Positions 33,671 to 43,421 are shown, numbered from the stretch's first letter. The stretch: 64,000 bases of DNA from Sphingomonas sp. BK580 (GCF_014194975.1 NZ_JACIAY010000010.1:1-64000); one strand, 5' to 3'. Translations and numbers: made by a program. Notes: generated by a model not told the origin, from the sequence alone.

Positions 33671-35311
33671 TCATCCGCTGTCCGCAGCAACGGCCCCCTC
33701 CAGCCGGTCAACGCGCAGCCGCTCGCGCAGCAGCTTCTTGTCGATCTTGCCCGTGGCGCCGAGCGGGATCGCCTCGACCACCAGCACGTCGTCAGGCATC
33801 CACCAGCGCGCGATCTTGCCGTCGAGGAAGGCGAGCAGTTCTTCCTTGGCACAGGTCGCGCCCGGCACCGGCTGGACCAGCAGCAGCGGTCGCTCGCCCC
33901 ACACCGGGTGCGCCACGCCGATCACCGCGGCGATGGCCACCGACGGGTGCGCCACCGCGAGGTTCTCGATCTCGATCGAGCTGATCCACTCACCGCCCGA
34001 CTTGACGATGTCCTTGGCGCGATCGGTGATGCGCATATAGCCCGCTTGGTCGATCACGGAGACGTCGCCGGTATCGAACCAGCCCTCGGCGTCGACCGCC
34101 TCCGCCGCCTCGCCGTAGTAGGCGCGCGCGATCGTCGGTCCGCGGATCAGCAGCCGCCCCGCGGTGGCGCCGTCGTGCGGCAGCACCGCGCCCGCGTCGT
34201 CGACCAGCCGGAGTTCCAGCCCGCATACCGGGCGCCCCTGCATCGCCTTGCGCCGCACCTGCTCGTCATAGGGCTGCGCCAGCACGTCCGCGGTGGGGGA
34301 GGAGAGCGTCGCCAGCGGCGAGGTCTCGGTCATGCCCCAGCCCTGCACCACCTCGACGCCGTAATCGTCCTGGAAGGCGCGGATCAGTGCCTCGGGCGGG
34401 GCGGCGCCGCCGATGATCACGCGCTCGAGCGACGTGAAGCCGCGCCCGGTGCCGCGCAGGTGCTGGAGCAGCCCCTGCCACACCGTCGGCACCGCGGCGG
34501 AGAAGGTGACCTGCTCCTGCTCGATCAGCTCGTAGAGCGAGGCGCCGTCCATTCGCTGCCCCGGCAGCACCAGCTTGGCGCCGACCGCGGGCGCCGAATA
34601 GACCACCCCCCAGCTGTTGGCATGGTACATCGGCACCACCAGTAGCAGCGTGTCGCGCGCGGAGAGCCCCATCGCGTCGTGCTGGAGCGCCATCATCGTG
34701 TGCAGCCAGTTGGAGCGGTGCGAGTAGAGCACGCCCTTGGGCAGGCCGGTCGTACCGGAGGTGTAGCACAGCCCGCAGGCGGCGCGCTCGTCGAACCCGC
34801 CCCAGAAATGATCGGCGGGCTGCGCCGCGACCAGCTCGTCGAAGGCGAGCGCGCCGGGCTCGGGCAGCGCGTCCGCGCCGCACAGGTAGACGACCCGCTC
34901 GAGCGAGGGCACCTCGCGCAGCAGCCGCTGCGCCAGCGCGGCGCATTCAGGATCGGCGAAGAGCAGCCGGTCGCCGGCATGGTCGGCGATGTAGCGGATC
35001 TGCTCGGGGAACAGCCGCGGGTTGAGCGTGTGGAGCACCGCGCCCATGTTGGTGGCGCCGTACCAGGCGGCGAGATGGCGGAAGCCGTTCCACCCCAAGG
35101 TGGCGACCCGGTCGCCGGGCGCGATGCCGAGCGACGCGAGCGCGGCCGACACCTGCTTGGCGGTGCGATGCAGCCCGGCGTAATCGGTGCGGCTCACCGC
35201 GCCGACGGCGTCGCGCGAGACGATCTCGCGGCGCGGGTGCCACGTCGCCGCATGGTCGAGGAAGCGGTCGACCGTCAGCGGCATGTCCTGCATGAGCCCG
35301 AGCAGCGGCAT
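33671..35311 (-). CDS. Acyl-CoA synthetase (AMP-forming, medium/long chain)
   Basis: 546 residues from ATG 35311, behind GGGAGAG. ANL-superfamily motifs are intact: [22 protein letters not shown] (P-loop), [57 protein letters not shown], and the C-terminal lysine region [15 protein letters not shown]. The enzyme activates fatty acids to acyl-CoA through an acyl-AMP in the cytoplasm. Chain-length specificity is not predictable. It stands alone between an EPS gene and a peptide transporter, with no link to EPS evident. Confidence 0.88.
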   Translation of the reverse strand: MPLLGLMQDMPLTVDRFLDHAATWHPRREIVSRDAVGAVSRTDYAGLHRTAKQVSAALASLGIAPGDRVATLGWNGFRHLAAWYGATNMGAVLHTLNPRLFPEQIRYIADHAGDRLLFADPECAALAQRLLREVPSLERVVYLCGADALPEPGALAFDELVAAQPADHFWGGFDERAACGLCYTSGTTGLPKGVLYSHRSNWLHTMMALQHDAMGLSARDTLLLVVPMYHANSWGVVYSAPAVGAKLVLPGQRMDGASLYELIEQEQVTFSAAVPTVWQGLLQHLRGTGRGFTSLERVIIGGAAPPEALIRAFQDDYGVEVVQGWGMTETSPLATLSSPTADVLAQPYDEQVRRKAMQGRPVCGLELRLVDDAGAVLPHDGATAGRLLIRGPTIARAYYGEAAEAVDAEGWFDTGDVSVIDQAGYMRITDRAKDIVKSGGEWISSIEIENLAVAHPSVAIAAVIGVAHPVWGERPLLLVQPVPGATCAKEELLAFLDGKIARWWMPDDVLVVEAIPLGATGKIDKKLLRERLRVDRLEGAVAADSG

Positions 35312-35406
35312 CGTCTCTCCCACCCGCGCGCCGCGTGGATCGCGGTCGCGTCGGGCGTCGATCATGGCTCAGCCGGACGCCTCTGTCGCGTGTCGATTGA
35401 TGTCGG

Positions 35407-37023
35407 TCAGGAGCGGGGCGGGCGCGTCGCGCTGGCGCTGTCGAACCCCGCCGCCTGCGGCTCGGCCAGCTCCGCCTCGCCCGCCATGGCGTGCGAGTCG
35501 TCGTGGTCGCGCAGCGTGTCGAGGTGCATCAGGCGGCGCACCAGCGGGCTCACCAGCAGCACGAGCACCGCGATGCCCATCGCCCACCAGCCGATCGTCT
35601 CATAGACCGCCAGCGTGCCGTCGCGCGTCATCGTGCCGCCCTCGCCGCCGCCGGTCGCCTCGCCGATCTTGCCCGCGACGAAATTGCCCACCGCGGTCAT
35701 GTAGAACCACGCGCCCATGATCAGGCTGGCGAGGTGGCGCGGCGCCAGCCGGTTCATCGCCGACAGGCCGACCGGCGACAGGCACAACTCGCCCGAGGTC
35801 TGGAAGAAGTAGATCATGAAGACGAGGTACACCGGGGTCAGCGCCGCGCCGTACAGCCGCGCGCCCCAGACGAAGAGCAGGAAGCTCAGCGCCACCTGCA
35901 CCAGCGCCAGCCCGAACTTGGCGGGCGCCGAGGGCTCCCAGCCGCGCCGCCCGAGGAACACCCACAGGCTTGCGAAGATCGGCCCGAGCAGCACGATGTA
36001 GATCGGGTTGACCGACTGGAACAGCGAGGCGGGCACGCCGCCGCGGTCGACGAAGCGGTCGGTGTACAGGTTGAGGCTGCCGCCGGCCTGCTCGTACAGC
36101 CCCCAGAACAAGGGGTTGAGCGCGATCAGGAAGAGCACCGCGAACATCCGGTCGCGCGCGTGCGGCTCCAGCTTGAACGAGGCGAACAGCACGTAGCCGA
36201 GCAGCGCGATGCCGGAGACCAGCAGCAGCGTCTGGATCACGTCCTGGTACTGGATCAGCAGCCAGATCACGCCCACCGCGGCGACGCCGATCGCGTAGAG
36301 CGTCCACTCGAGCGACCGGGCGAGCGGGCGCGGCGCCTCGCCGCGGCCCCGGAGCAGCGGCTTGCCCAGCACGAACACCAGCAGCCCCATCAGCATGCCG
36401 ACGCCCGCGGCGCCGAAGCCGTAGGACCAGCCGTAGGTCTCGCCGAGCCAGCCCGCCAGGATCGTCCCGAGCGCCGAGCCCGAGTTGATGCCGATGTAGA
36501 AGATCGTATACGCGCCGTCGCGGCGGACATCGGTGAGCGGGTAGAGCTGGCCGACGATCACCGAGATATTGGCCTTGAGGAAGCCAGCGCCGACGATGAT
36601 GAAGCCGAGCGCGAGCCAGAAGACGTTGATCGCCGCCGAGGCCTGACCACCGTCGCCCTCGACCGCCATCAGCAGGTGGCCGAGGGTGAGCAGCACCGCC
36701 CCATAGACCACCGCCCGGCGCTGACCGAGATAGCGATCCGCCAGATAGCCGCCCAGCACCGGCGTGACATAGACCAACGCGGTATAGGCCCCGTAGATCA
36801 GGTTGGCCTTGCCGTCGTCGAACAGCCAGTGCTTGGTCAGGTAGAAGATCAGCAGCGCGCGCATGCCGTAATAGGAGAAGCGCTCCCACATCTCGGCGAA
36901 GAACAGGACGTAGAGCCCCTTGGGGTGGCCGGCGAACGTGTCGCCCGGTTTCACCGCGGCGGCGGCGCCGCCGCCCAGCAACAAAGCGAGGAAACCGAGC
37001 GCGATCGTGGGGATGATGGGCAA
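35407..37023 (-). CDS. POT family proton-dependent oligopeptide transporter
   Basis: 538 residues, about 14 helices. The PTR2 signature appears as [22 protein letters not shown] (ExxERFxYYG proton-coupling motif), followed by [24 protein letters not shown] and [36 protein letters not shown] and [23 protein letters not shown] lie in the second half. These imply inner-membrane uptake of di- or tripeptides driven by protons. The TTG at 37023 is the likely start, with GGAG ten bases upstream; an alternative ATG would remove part of the first helix. Confidence 0.87.
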   Translation of the reverse strand: MPIIPTIALGFLALLLGGGAAAAVKPGDTFAGHPKGLYVLFFAEMWERFSYYGMRALLIFYLTKHWLFDDGKANLIYGAYTALVYVTPVLGGYLADRYLGQRRAVVYGAVLLTLGHLLMAVEGDGGQASAAINVFWLALGFIIVGAGFLKANISVIVGQLYPLTDVRRDGAYTIFYIGINSGSALGTILAGWLGETYGWSYGFGAAGVGMLMGLLVFVLGKPLLRGRGEAPRPLARSLEWTLYAIGVAAVGVIWLLIQYQDVIQTLLLVSGIALLGYVLFASFKLEPHARDRMFAVLFLIALNPLFWGLYEQAGGSLNLYTDRFVDRGGVPASLFQSVNPIYIVLLGPIFASLWVFLGRRGWEPSAPAKFGLALVQVALSFLLFVWGARLYGAALTPVYLVFMIYFFQTSGELCLSPVGLSAMNRLAPRHLASLIMGAWFYMTAVGNFVAGKIGEATGGGEGGTMTRDGTLAVYETIGWWAMGIAVLVLLVSPLVRRLMHLDTLRDHDDSHAMAGEAELAEPQAAGFDSASATRPPRS

Positions 37024-37140
37024 GGGAAGCGGCTCCGGGAGGGGGCGGGGCGCGCGCGGGCGGCGCCGATTGGTTGCGCGCGAGACTAGCGATCCGGGCG
37101 CCGCTGTAAATATCTCCGCGGCTCGCTATCTGTGCCGGCG

Positions 37141-37719
37141 ATGTTCAACGACCTCTCCTCGCCGCTCGCGCTGCTCGCCACGCGCCGCTCGGGCAAGCCG
37201 CGCGACCTGGTCGCGCCCGGGCCGACGCGCGACCAGCTCGTCGCCATGATCCAGCTCGCCGGGCGCACGCCCGATCACGGCAAGCTGGCGCCGTGGCGCT
37301 TCGTCATCGTGCCGGACGAGCGCCGCGACGCCTTCGCCGCGCGGCTGGTGGAGGCCTATCGCGCCGAGCGTCCGGCGGCGGCGCGGCTCGAACTCGACGC
37401 GATGGACCAGTTCGCGCGCCAGGCGCCTGCGCTGGTGGTGGCGCTCTCCTCGCCCCGGCTGGAGAGCCATATACCGCTGTGGGAGCAGGAGCTGTCCGCC
37501 GGTGCGGCGTGCATGAACCTGCTCCACGCCGCCCACGCGCACGGATTCGCCGCCGGCTGGCTGACCGGCTGGCCGGCCTTCTCCGACGCGGTGCGCGACC
37601 TGTTCGGCACCGCGCCCGAGCGGATCGCCGGCTTCATGTTCATCGGTACGCCCGGCCGCGCGCTGGAAGAGCGCCCGCGCCCGGACCCGGCGGCGCTGTG
37701 GAGCGAGTGGGGGGGGTAG
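37141..37719 (+). CDS. Nitroreductase family protein
   Basis: 192 residues from ATG 37141; GTG 37132 would add three. The sequence has LLATRRSGKPRDLVAPGPTRDQL at the N-terminus, AGRTPDHGKLAPWRFVIV (FMN-binding region), and SAGAACMNLLHAAHAHGFAAGWLTGW, followed by FMFIGTP. This is a short YdjA/NfnB-like flavoprotein that reduces substrates with NAD(P)H. The substrate is unknown. It is divergent from the POT gene, so the 117-base gap between them is a shared promoter region. Confidence 0.8.
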   Translation: MFNDLSSPLALLATRRSGKPRDLVAPGPTRDQLVAMIQLAGRTPDHGKLAPWRFVIVPDERRDAFAARLVEAYRAERPAAARLELDAMDQFARQAPALVVALSSPRLESHIPLWEQELSAGAACMNLLHAAHAHGFAAGWLTGWPAFSDAVRDLFGTAPERIAGFMFIGTPGRALEERPRPDPAALWSEWGG

Positions 37720-38200
37720 GAGTGCTCGCGGGTGACGTTCGCCATGGCGGTCGGGCGAGGTCTGTGAAAGCGAGGCCGCGCCGGTCCTGCGGTCGTGCTC
37801 GCGTCAGCGCGAGTACGGGAGGCGGCATCGTCGCCCCTCCGCTTTGCTCGGTGTCGGCTTAGCGCGTCCGCGGGAGGTTACCTGACGCAGTTGGCTCAGC
37901 GTGACGTTCGGTGAGACCCCGTCCTGTTCGAGAGAACGCCGATGGTCTTCGGTCATCCCGGGTTCGCTCGATGGAACCGGAGATACGCCAAAGCAGCGTA
38001 TTGGAACATGCTTGCCTCGATCTCGTATTCATTAAGTTAATTAAAGCACGACCACGCCTTGCGTCGGTTAACAGAATGAAACCTTGCGACTTAACCGATC
38101 CGAATGGAATGATGGCGTAAGACATGTCTCGTCGGAAGGCGCGCGATCCGCGGGATCGTTGCCGCGGCTCCGTCCCAATGTCTGTCTCTTCGGGGGTTGC
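37720..38200. promoter_or_regulatory. AT-rich upstream region of DUF1996 paralogue 3
   Basis: About 480 bases with no credible gene. The part at 38010-38110 is strikingly AT-rich for this genome and includes a TTAAGTTAATTAAAG stretch near 38034, which suggests a strong promoter or foreign DNA. GGGGGTTG just before 38201 can act as the ribosome-binding site. Confidence 0.4.
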
Positions 38201-39442
38201 ATGAAGAAGCTCTGGATCGTGGGCGCGGCCGTGGTCGCCGCGTCGAGTGCCTATGCCGCGACGAACACCGCCGGCGTCGCGCAGACCGCCACCAGCCTCG
38301 TCGCGGTGGTCGCCGGTCCGGCTGCACCGGCGCCGGCGGCCACGCCCGCGGCCGCGGTGAAGCTCGCCGCCGACGGGCTCCCCGTCGACGCGATCCGCAA
38401 GACCGGGCCGTTCGGCGTCGTCCAGCAGCCGGTCTATGCCAGCAACTTCAAGGCGGACGACCTGCTCGTCCCATCCTGGGGAACGGGCGCGATCCCGGAC
38501 TCGGGCGCGCCGGACGTGGTCGGCGCCTTCCGCTTCATCTGCATGCCCGGCCAAGTCCTCAAGGACGACCCGATCGTCTTCCCGGGTCAGCCCGGCAAGT
38601 CCCACGCGCACCAGTTTTTCGGCAACACCGGTGCTAACGCGTATTCCAATTACGGGAAGCTTCGCTTCAGCGGCGACAGCACGTGCAACAACAAGCTCAA
38701 TCGCTCGGCCTACTGGGTGCCGGCGATGCTCAACGGCAAGGGCAAGGTCGTCCGCCCGGACTATGTCTCGATCTATTACAAGCGCCTTCCCGAGAGCAGT
38801 CCGGCTTGCCGCATCGAGGGCAAGGCCTGCGTCGAGATGCCGCGCGGACTGCGCTTCGTATTCGGCTACAACATGAGCACCGGTAAGAGCGAGAACAACT
38901 TCTACTTCAACTGCGACGGTCCGACCGCGACGCCCGGCCATTATCCGGACCTCGTCACGGCGGCGAAGTTCTGCCCGGTCGGCAATCGCATCGGCGCGGT
39001 GATCCAGGCGCCGAGCTGCTGGAACGGAAGGCAGCTCAACTCCGGTGACCACCGCAGCCACATGGCCTTCCCGAGCTACGGCTGGGACGGGATCCTGAAG
39101 TGCCCGGCGACCCACCCGTATATCGTCCCGACCTTCACGCTCGGCGCCTGGTACACGGTGGACGAAGACCTCGACACCTCGGGCGACTGGAGCGAGGGCA
39201 AGAGCACCTGGACGCTCGCCTCGGACTCGATGCCCGGCATGGCGACGCAGCGCCCCGGTTCCACCTTCCACGCCGATTGGATCGGCGCCTGGGACGACAA
39301 GGTGCTCGCGATGTGGACCGAGAACTGCATCAACAAGCTGCTCAACTGCTCGGGCGGTGACCTCGGCAACGGTCTCCAGCTGAAGATGCGCGACGACTTC
39401 ACCTGGAACGCCACGCCGCGGCTGGTCGACCTGCCGAAGTAA
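38201..39442 (+). CDS. DUF1996 protein, Sec-exported (paralogue 3)
   Basis: 413 residues from ATG 38201, chosen because it gives a clean signal peptide (MKKLWIVGAAVVAASSAYA) and is preceded by GGGGG. The linker (about 20-65) is Ala/Pro-rich. The DUF1996 domain has APDVVGAFRFIC, SHAHQFFGN, GDSTCNNKLNRSAYW, MPRGLRFVFGYNM, DHRSHMAFP, TFHADWIGAWDD and LLNCSGGDLGNG. All ten cysteines of the other two copies are present. It is on the opposite strand and 12 kb away from them, but is of the same length class. Function is unknown; secretion and disulfide bonding are inferred. Confidence 0.86.
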   Translation: MKKLWIVGAAVVAASSAYAATNTAGVAQTATSLVAVVAGPAAPAPAATPAAAVKLAADGLPVDAIRKTGPFGVVQQPVYASNFKADDLLVPSWGTGAIPDSGAPDVVGAFRFICMPGQVLKDDPIVFPGQPGKSHAHQFFGNTGANAYSNYGKLRFSGDSTCNNKLNRSAYWVPAMLNGKGKVVRPDYVSIYYKRLPESSPACRIEGKACVEMPRGLRFVFGYNMSTGKSENNFYFNCDGPTATPGHYPDLVTAAKFCPVGNRIGAVIQAPSCWNGRQLNSGDHRSHMAFPSYGWDGILKCPATHPYIVPTFTLGAWYTVDEDLDTSGDWSEGKSTWTLASDSMPGMATQRPGSTFHADWIGAWDDKVLAMWTENCINKLLNCSGGDLGNGLQLKMRDDFTWNATPRLVDLPK

Positions 39443-39455
39443 GCGAGCCTCAGCC

Positions 39456-39477
39456 GGCGCGGGGTGACGCCCGCGCC
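39456..39477 (+). terminator. Hairpin after DUF1996 paralogue 3
   Basis: GGCGCGGG-GTGACG-CCCGCGCC forms a perfect 8-bp GC stem 14 bases after the stop codon. No T-run follows, so termination strength is uncertain. Confidence 0.5.
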
Positions 39478-40241
39478 ACCGATCACCGCCGCGCCGCGAC
39501 TGGCTTGAAGAAGCCGCCGCGGCGCGGTGTCGCGAACCGACGGTCTCGTGGATCACCAGCCTCGCCGCGGCGGCCGGTTCCCGCCTCGTCGGGACCACGG
39601 CGTCAACATGTCGACTTCCCACCGGCCGACGGCGCCGGGGCCGTGTGAGACTCCCCGTGACGTGTCGACAACAGCTCGACGGCGCCGAGCGCCAGCTCCG
39701 AGCCGTCGTCGTTCGGCCGCGACACGTCGGTCGACCCGAGCGGCGCCAGGGCGGTGCCCGGCCGCTTCATCGCCACGGCGAAGGCCGGCACTTCAACGGT
39801 CAGGGCGCGCGTGACGCGTGCCTGTTCGCCGGCGTGAACTGCGACGGCGGCGCCAGCAGCGGGTGAGCGAACGACGCGCCGGCCACCGGAGGCGTCTCGC
39901 CGAGTCGGTGCACGGGCACGCGCAAAGTCGCGCTCGACGACGTCGTCGCCCGCTGGCAGTCCAAGGGCTCGAACGGGCAGGCGTCCGCGTCCGGGGAAGG
40001 CAAGGTGACCTCGGCCGCGCCCGAGTCCGCGACCTGGGGATGATGAGCCTCGGCTCCGGTGCCATTCGGCCCGTCGCGTCGTGGGCGCAAGATGGCCCGC
40101 GCGCGACAGAGCGCTTGAGCCAGGAGCGACGCGGGGCGGCGATCGCCGCCGCCCGCGGTCTCGCCTTGGACGACCAGGTGACCTGGTGGCGCGGTGTATC
40201 CGATCACGGCGATGGCCGGCGCACCTTTCCGTCAGCAGGCG
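39478..40241. other. Gene-free, possibly degraded interval
   Basis: Roughly 760 bases lie here without a credible gene. Short protein-like runs occur in several frames, for example TRKVALDDVVARWQSKGSNG on the plus strand near 39930. They are cut by stops and lack starts or ribosome-binding sites. No family is recognised. Decay of a former gene beside the tRNA is possible but not shown. Confidence 0.4.
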
Positions 40242-40487
40242 CTACTCGGGTGAGCCGCGCCTCATCTCGTCGCAGAGTCGGTCGGCCTCATGTTTCGACC
40301 GGAAGACGATGTCGATCCAGCGGCGCTCGGCGGGAAGGTACAGGCCCCACAGCTCCTCGTCACCACCGGAGGGGCGGGGGGCCACCACATAAGGGAAATG
40401 ATTCGTCACAACGGCGCCATACCGCCGATGCGAGCGAACTTCAGGCGCAGAGAGGTTCTCGGTGTGGGACAGGTCGGCACGGCCCAC
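40242..40487 (-). CDS. Small hypothetical protein
   Basis: 81 codons from an ATG at 40487. The middle and end (PSGGDEELWGLYLPAERRWI and SKHEADRLCDEMRRGSPE) look like genuine protein with balanced charge, unlike the Arg/Ala-rich shadows common in this DNA. No domain is recognised and no clear ribosome-binding site is seen. It lies alone between a gene-free stretch and tRNA-Phe. Confidence 0.4.
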   Translation of the reverse strand: MGRADLSHTENLSAPEVRSHRRYGAVVTNHFPYVVAPRPSGGDEELWGLYLPAERRWIDIVFRSKHEADRLCDEMRRGSPE

Positions 40488-40642
40488 GCGCGAGGGATGA
40501 GGTGCAACCAGGCCCGACGGTCAGTCAGAGCTGTCGAGTGGACGAGAATGGCGGGTTGGGCAGCATCCGGCGGTAAGATCGCTCGTCGCGGACCTGATCG
40601 TCCGACTGGACCATGATCGAGACTGGCCGGTACGAGGGGGAA

Positions 40643-40718
40643 TGGTGCCCAAGGGCGGGATCGAACCACCGACACTACGATTTTCAGTCGTATGCTCTAC
40701 CAACTGAGCTACTTGGGC
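40643..40718 (-). tRNA. tRNA-Phe (GAA)
   Basis: A 76-base cloverleaf read on the minus strand. The acceptor stem GCCCAAG pairs with CTTGGGC, the D-arm is AGCTCAGTTGGTAGAGC, the anticodon loop CTGAAAA gives anticodon GAA, and the T-arm has GGTTCGATCCC. The CCA end is encoded (40645-40643). The 3' end points toward the accessory region at lower coordinates. Confidence 0.96.
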
Positions 40719-40749
40719 GCACCGCTCGCCGAGCGGTGAGGCGCGGTCC

Positions 40750-40941
40750 CTAGGCGGTGTCGCGCGGCTTGTCCAGCCCCCCGTGCGAGTCGCCGTGCAT
40801 CTCGTCGTCGATCGCGGGTCCGGGCAGGCGATAGCCTTCGCCCAGCCAGCGCAGCAGGTCGCGGTCCTTGCAGCCGCGGCCGCAGAAGGGGGCATGGTCG
40901 GGGTGCGCCGGGGCGGCGCAGATCGGGCAGGGCTGGGTCAT
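40750..40941 (-). CDS. yacG: YacG zinc-binding protein (DNA gyrase inhibitor)
   Basis: 63 residues with the YacG zinc knuckle: Cys5, Cys8, Cys20 and Cys24 (CPIC...FCGRGCKDRDLLRWL), then a short acidic tail. YacG in Escherichia coli binds GyrB and inhibits DNA gyrase. The start ATG shares one base with the stop of the RNase E/G-like gene (TGATG), so translation is coupled. The open frame continues far upstream but overlaps that gene. Confidence 0.9.
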   Translation of the reverse strand: MTQPCPICAAPAHPDHAPFCGRGCKDRDLLRWLGEGYRLPGPAIDDEMHGDSHGGLDKPRDTA

Positions 40942-41864
40942 CACTCGAAGATAAGAAGCCGCCCGGTCCGCCGCAGCAGCGCGTCCTGCCAATCGGGGGT
41001 GGCGAGCACGCGCGCGCGCACCGGCTCGGGCAGGCGGTGGCGCGGCGAGGCGCTCGGCGGCTCGCGCTCGATCCGGCGCAGCGCGGCGCGCGCCTCGGCG
41101 CCGACGGGATCCTCGCGCAGCCGCTCGGGCAGAGAGGCGCGCGGGCGCGGTCGCACCACTTGAAGGAAACCGAAGCCGTTGACCGCGGTACGCTCGAACG
41201 GCGGCGGCAGCGCGGCGTCGAGCGCGGCGGCGACCGCCTGGCGCGCCGCCTTGCCGGTGATGCTGGGGAAGTCGATCCCGATCGAGCCGCCGATGCCGTG
41301 GCGCCGGATCGCCAGCGCCACCGCGGTCGCGGCGCGCAGCGCGAGCGCGTCGGGCGCGTCGTCGCCGTCGACGTCGAACAGCGTCATCGCCGGCGTGGGC
41401 GACAGGCGCAGCGCGCCGCCGGCGAAGGCGATCTCGCCGGTACGCGCTTCCTCCAGCACCTCCGACCAGCCCGCCGCCTCGAGCACATCGGCCTCGTGCG
41501 CGCGCGGCTCGACCACGGGCAGGCCGGTCGCGGTGATCCGCGCAAGCAGGCTCGCGCCCGCGACCGGCGCGGCATCGGTGACGCGCCCGCGCGCGCGCTT
41601 GGCGCGGCCGGGCTCGGGGATCGCCTCGCGCGTCACCTCCACGGTCAACCGCGCGCCGAGCGTCACGCCCGGCGGCGCGCGGTCGAGCAGCAGCTCGCGC
41701 CCGTCCTCCAGTACCGCGACCTGGCGCTCGCGCAGCCGCGCCGGTGCGACGGTGCCGACGCGCAGGCCGTCGGGCAGCTCGATCCGCGCGGCGAGGATTC
41801 GCTCGCCCTCGACCAGCGCGGCGCGCGCCTCGCCGATGCCCTCCTCGTACAGCCACTCAGCCAA
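40941..41864 (-). CDS. Short ribonuclease E/G family protein
   Basis: 307 residues. The recognisable part is the RNase E/G catalytic core: TLFDVDGDD and GSIGIDFPSI correspond to the two magnesium-binding aspartate positions, and the N-terminal third looks like a reduced S1-type region. It is well under the usual length of about 450 or more for RNase G. The CPxCxG zinc-link is absent, and the protein stops right after RTGRLLIFE. Its neighbour YacG carries a separate zinc knuckle. It overlaps maf by 8 bases at its start. This arrangement is common in alphaproteobacteria. Whether it is active on RNA is unknown. Confidence 0.75.
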   Translation of the reverse strand: MAEWLYEEGIGEARAALVEGERILAARIELPDGLRVGTVAPARLRERQVAVLEDGRELLLDRAPPGVTLGARLTVEVTREAIPEPGRAKRARGRVTDAAPVAGASLLARITATGLPVVEPRAHEADVLEAAGWSEVLEEARTGEIAFAGGALRLSPTPAMTLFDVDGDDAPDALALRAATAVALAIRRHGIGGSIGIDFPSITGKAARQAVAAALDAALPPPFERTAVNGFGFLQVVRPRPRASLPERLREDPVGAEARAALRRIEREPPSASPRHRLPEPVRARVLATPDWQDALLRRTGRLLIFE

Positions 41865-42447
41865 AGGTGACGCCCGCCGCGGCGAGCAGCGCGCGGGTCT
41901 CGAACAAGGGCAGGCCGATCACGCCGGAGTGGCTGCCGGCGAGGAAGCGCACGAACGCCTCGGCGCGACCCTGTATGGCATAGCCGCCCGCCTTGCCGAG
42001 CCCCTCGCCGCACGCGAGATACGCATCGATCTCCAACTCGCTCAGCGGCTTGAACGCGACCACCGTGTCGGCCAGTCGGGTGCGCGCGCGGCCGTCGGGG
42101 GCGATCACGCACACCGCCGACAGCGCGTGGTGGCGCCGCCCGGCGAGCAGCCGCAGCAAGGTGCGCTGCACCTCCTGGTCGGCGGCGGGGGGGAGGATGC
42201 GCCGGCCGAGCGCGATCGTGGTGTCGCCCGCGAGCACCGCCTCGCCCGCTCCGCGCGCCACCGCGCTCGCTTTCTCCTCGGCGAGGCGCAGCGCATAGGC
42301 GCGCGGCAGCTCGCGCGGGCGCGGCGTCTCGTCGATGTCGGGCGACTCGGTCCGCGCGGGCACCACGCCGAGCCGCGCGAGCAGGTCGCGGCGGCGCGGC
42401 GAGGAGGAGGCGAGCACCAGCGGCGCGGCGCCGTCGGGCGGCGTCAC
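41857..42447 (-). CDS. maf: Maf-like nucleotide pyrophosphatase
   Basis: 196 residues. Maf/HAM1-fold motifs: LVLASSSPRRRDLL at the N-terminus, ESPDIDET, LAGDTTIALG and KAGGYAIQGRAEAFV, which place it near the YhdE type. These enzymes hydrolyse non-canonical or canonical nucleoside triphosphates (dTTP/UTP for YhdE) and have been linked to septum inhibition. It sits between infA and the RNase E/G homologue, as in many alphaproteobacteria, and overlaps the latter. Confidence 0.9.
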   Translation of the reverse strand: MTPPDGAAPLVLASSSPRRRDLLARLGVVPARTESPDIDETPRPRELPRAYALRLAEEKASAVARGAGEAVLAGDTTIALGRRILPPAADQEVQRTLLRLLAGRRHHALSAVCVIAPDGRARTRLADTVVAFKPLSELEIDAYLACGEGLGKAGGYAIQGRAEAFVRFLAGSHSGVIGLPLFETRALLAAAGVTFG

Positions 42448-42491
42448 GCTCTCACCGTCGGCGTCATGGGAGGGCTCGTCCGGCGCGCGGC

Positions 42492-42737
42492 TCAGGACGG
42501 GCCGGGGCCGCCGCGGCCGGGCATGAAGCGGTAGGTGATGCGACCCTTGGTGAGGTCGTACGGGGTCAGCTCGACCAGCACCTCGTCGCCGACGAGGACG
42601 CGGATGCGGTTCTTGCGCATCTTGCCCGCGGTGTGGCCGAGGATCTCATGGTCGTTCTCGAGCCGGACGCGGAACATCGCGTTGGGCAGCAGCTCCACCA
42701 CCTGCCCGCGCATCTCGAGGAGTTCTTCTTTCGCCAA
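42492..42737 (-). CDS. infA: Translation initiation factor IF-1
   Basis: 81 residues, starting [20 protein letters not shown]. The OB-fold sequence [46 protein letters not shown] is near-universal for IF-1 and spans residues 22-66, here followed by a slightly extended Gly/Pro tail. IF-1 occupies the A site of the 30S subunit during initiation. It leads the reverse set infA, maf, RNase, yacG. A GAAAGAGA purine run lies just before the ATG. Confidence 0.97.
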   Translation of the reverse strand: MAKEELLEMRGQVVELLPNAMFRVRLENDHEILGHTAGKMRKNRIRVLVGDEVLVELTPYDLTKGRITYRFMPGRGGPGPS

Positions 42738-42903
42738 ACGGTGTCTCTTTCGCGCTGAGTGCGCGCGCCCTTAGCCGAGACGGCGGAGAAAGGAAAGGCG
42801 AGCGCGTGGATCGCGCGGCGACCCGTAAGGCGCGGCGCGCCCCGTATATGGACAGTGCGGGGCGGTTCGGCAAGTCGGCGCGCGCGGCCGTCTATAGTGG
42901 CGC

Positions 42904-43419
42904 ATGGGGGCTGCCACTTTCACGTTGCGCGGCGAGGACCTGCTGGCGGCGACGCGCGACGGCGCCGCGGGGCGCGGCTGGTGGCGCAGGGTCACGTTGA
43001 TCGCGCTGCCCCGGGCGGTGCTCGCGGCCGCGCTCGGCATGGGCGATCTCGGCGGGGGCGAGCGGACTGCCATGGAGGCCGCGCTGGTGCTCGCCGCGCT
43101 GGGCTGGAGCGCGGCGATGCTGCTGGTGGCGCCGCTGGCGCCACGCCGGCGGCTGGTGCGGCGCGTCCGGCGCCGCTTCGCGCGCCAGCCCGAGACCGCG
43201 CTGCTCACCACGCTGGGGTGGTGCGACAGCGGGCTGGTGCTGGCCTCGTCGCGCGGCACGCTGCGGTTCGGCTGGGACGAGGTCGCGGCGGTGGAGCGGG
43301 GCGAACTGCTACTGTTCCGTCGACGCGACGGCGGGGTGCCGCCGTTCGTGCCGCTCGCGCTCCTGAAGCCAGCCCAGCGCGCCGAGCTGCTCGCGCTGGG
43401 CAAGGCCGCGCGGCGGTGA
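42904..43419 (+). CDS. YcxB-like small membrane protein
   Basis: 171 residues. Two hydrophobic segments (about 29-46 and 60-80) are followed by a basic stretch and a C-terminal beta-rich domain with GLVLASSRGTLRFGWDEVAAV and FVPLALL, similar in layout to the YcxB-like domain. Function is unknown. It is convergent with the next gene, the two stops being 2 bases apart. Confidence 0.6.
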   Translation: MGAATFTLRGEDLLAATRDGAAGRGWWRRVTLIALPRAVLAAALGMGDLGGGERTAMEAALVLAALGWSAAMLLVAPLAPRRRLVRRVRRRFARQPETALLTTLGWCDSGLVLASSRGTLRFGWDEVAAVERGELLLFRRRDGGVPPFVPLALLKPAQRAELLALGKAARR

Positions 43420-43421
43420 GG

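Noticed and set aside
35491..37089. 532-codon open frame antisense to the peptide transporter
   Set aside because: GC-rich DNA leaves long antisense frames. The translation is Arg/Gln/His/Glu-rich with no fold or motif, while the minus strand encodes an intact POT transporter.
39818..40576. 252-codon plus-strand ORF before tRNA-Phe
   Set aside because: Arg/Gly-rich low-complexity translation without start signals, overlapping a more protein-like small ORF on the other strand.
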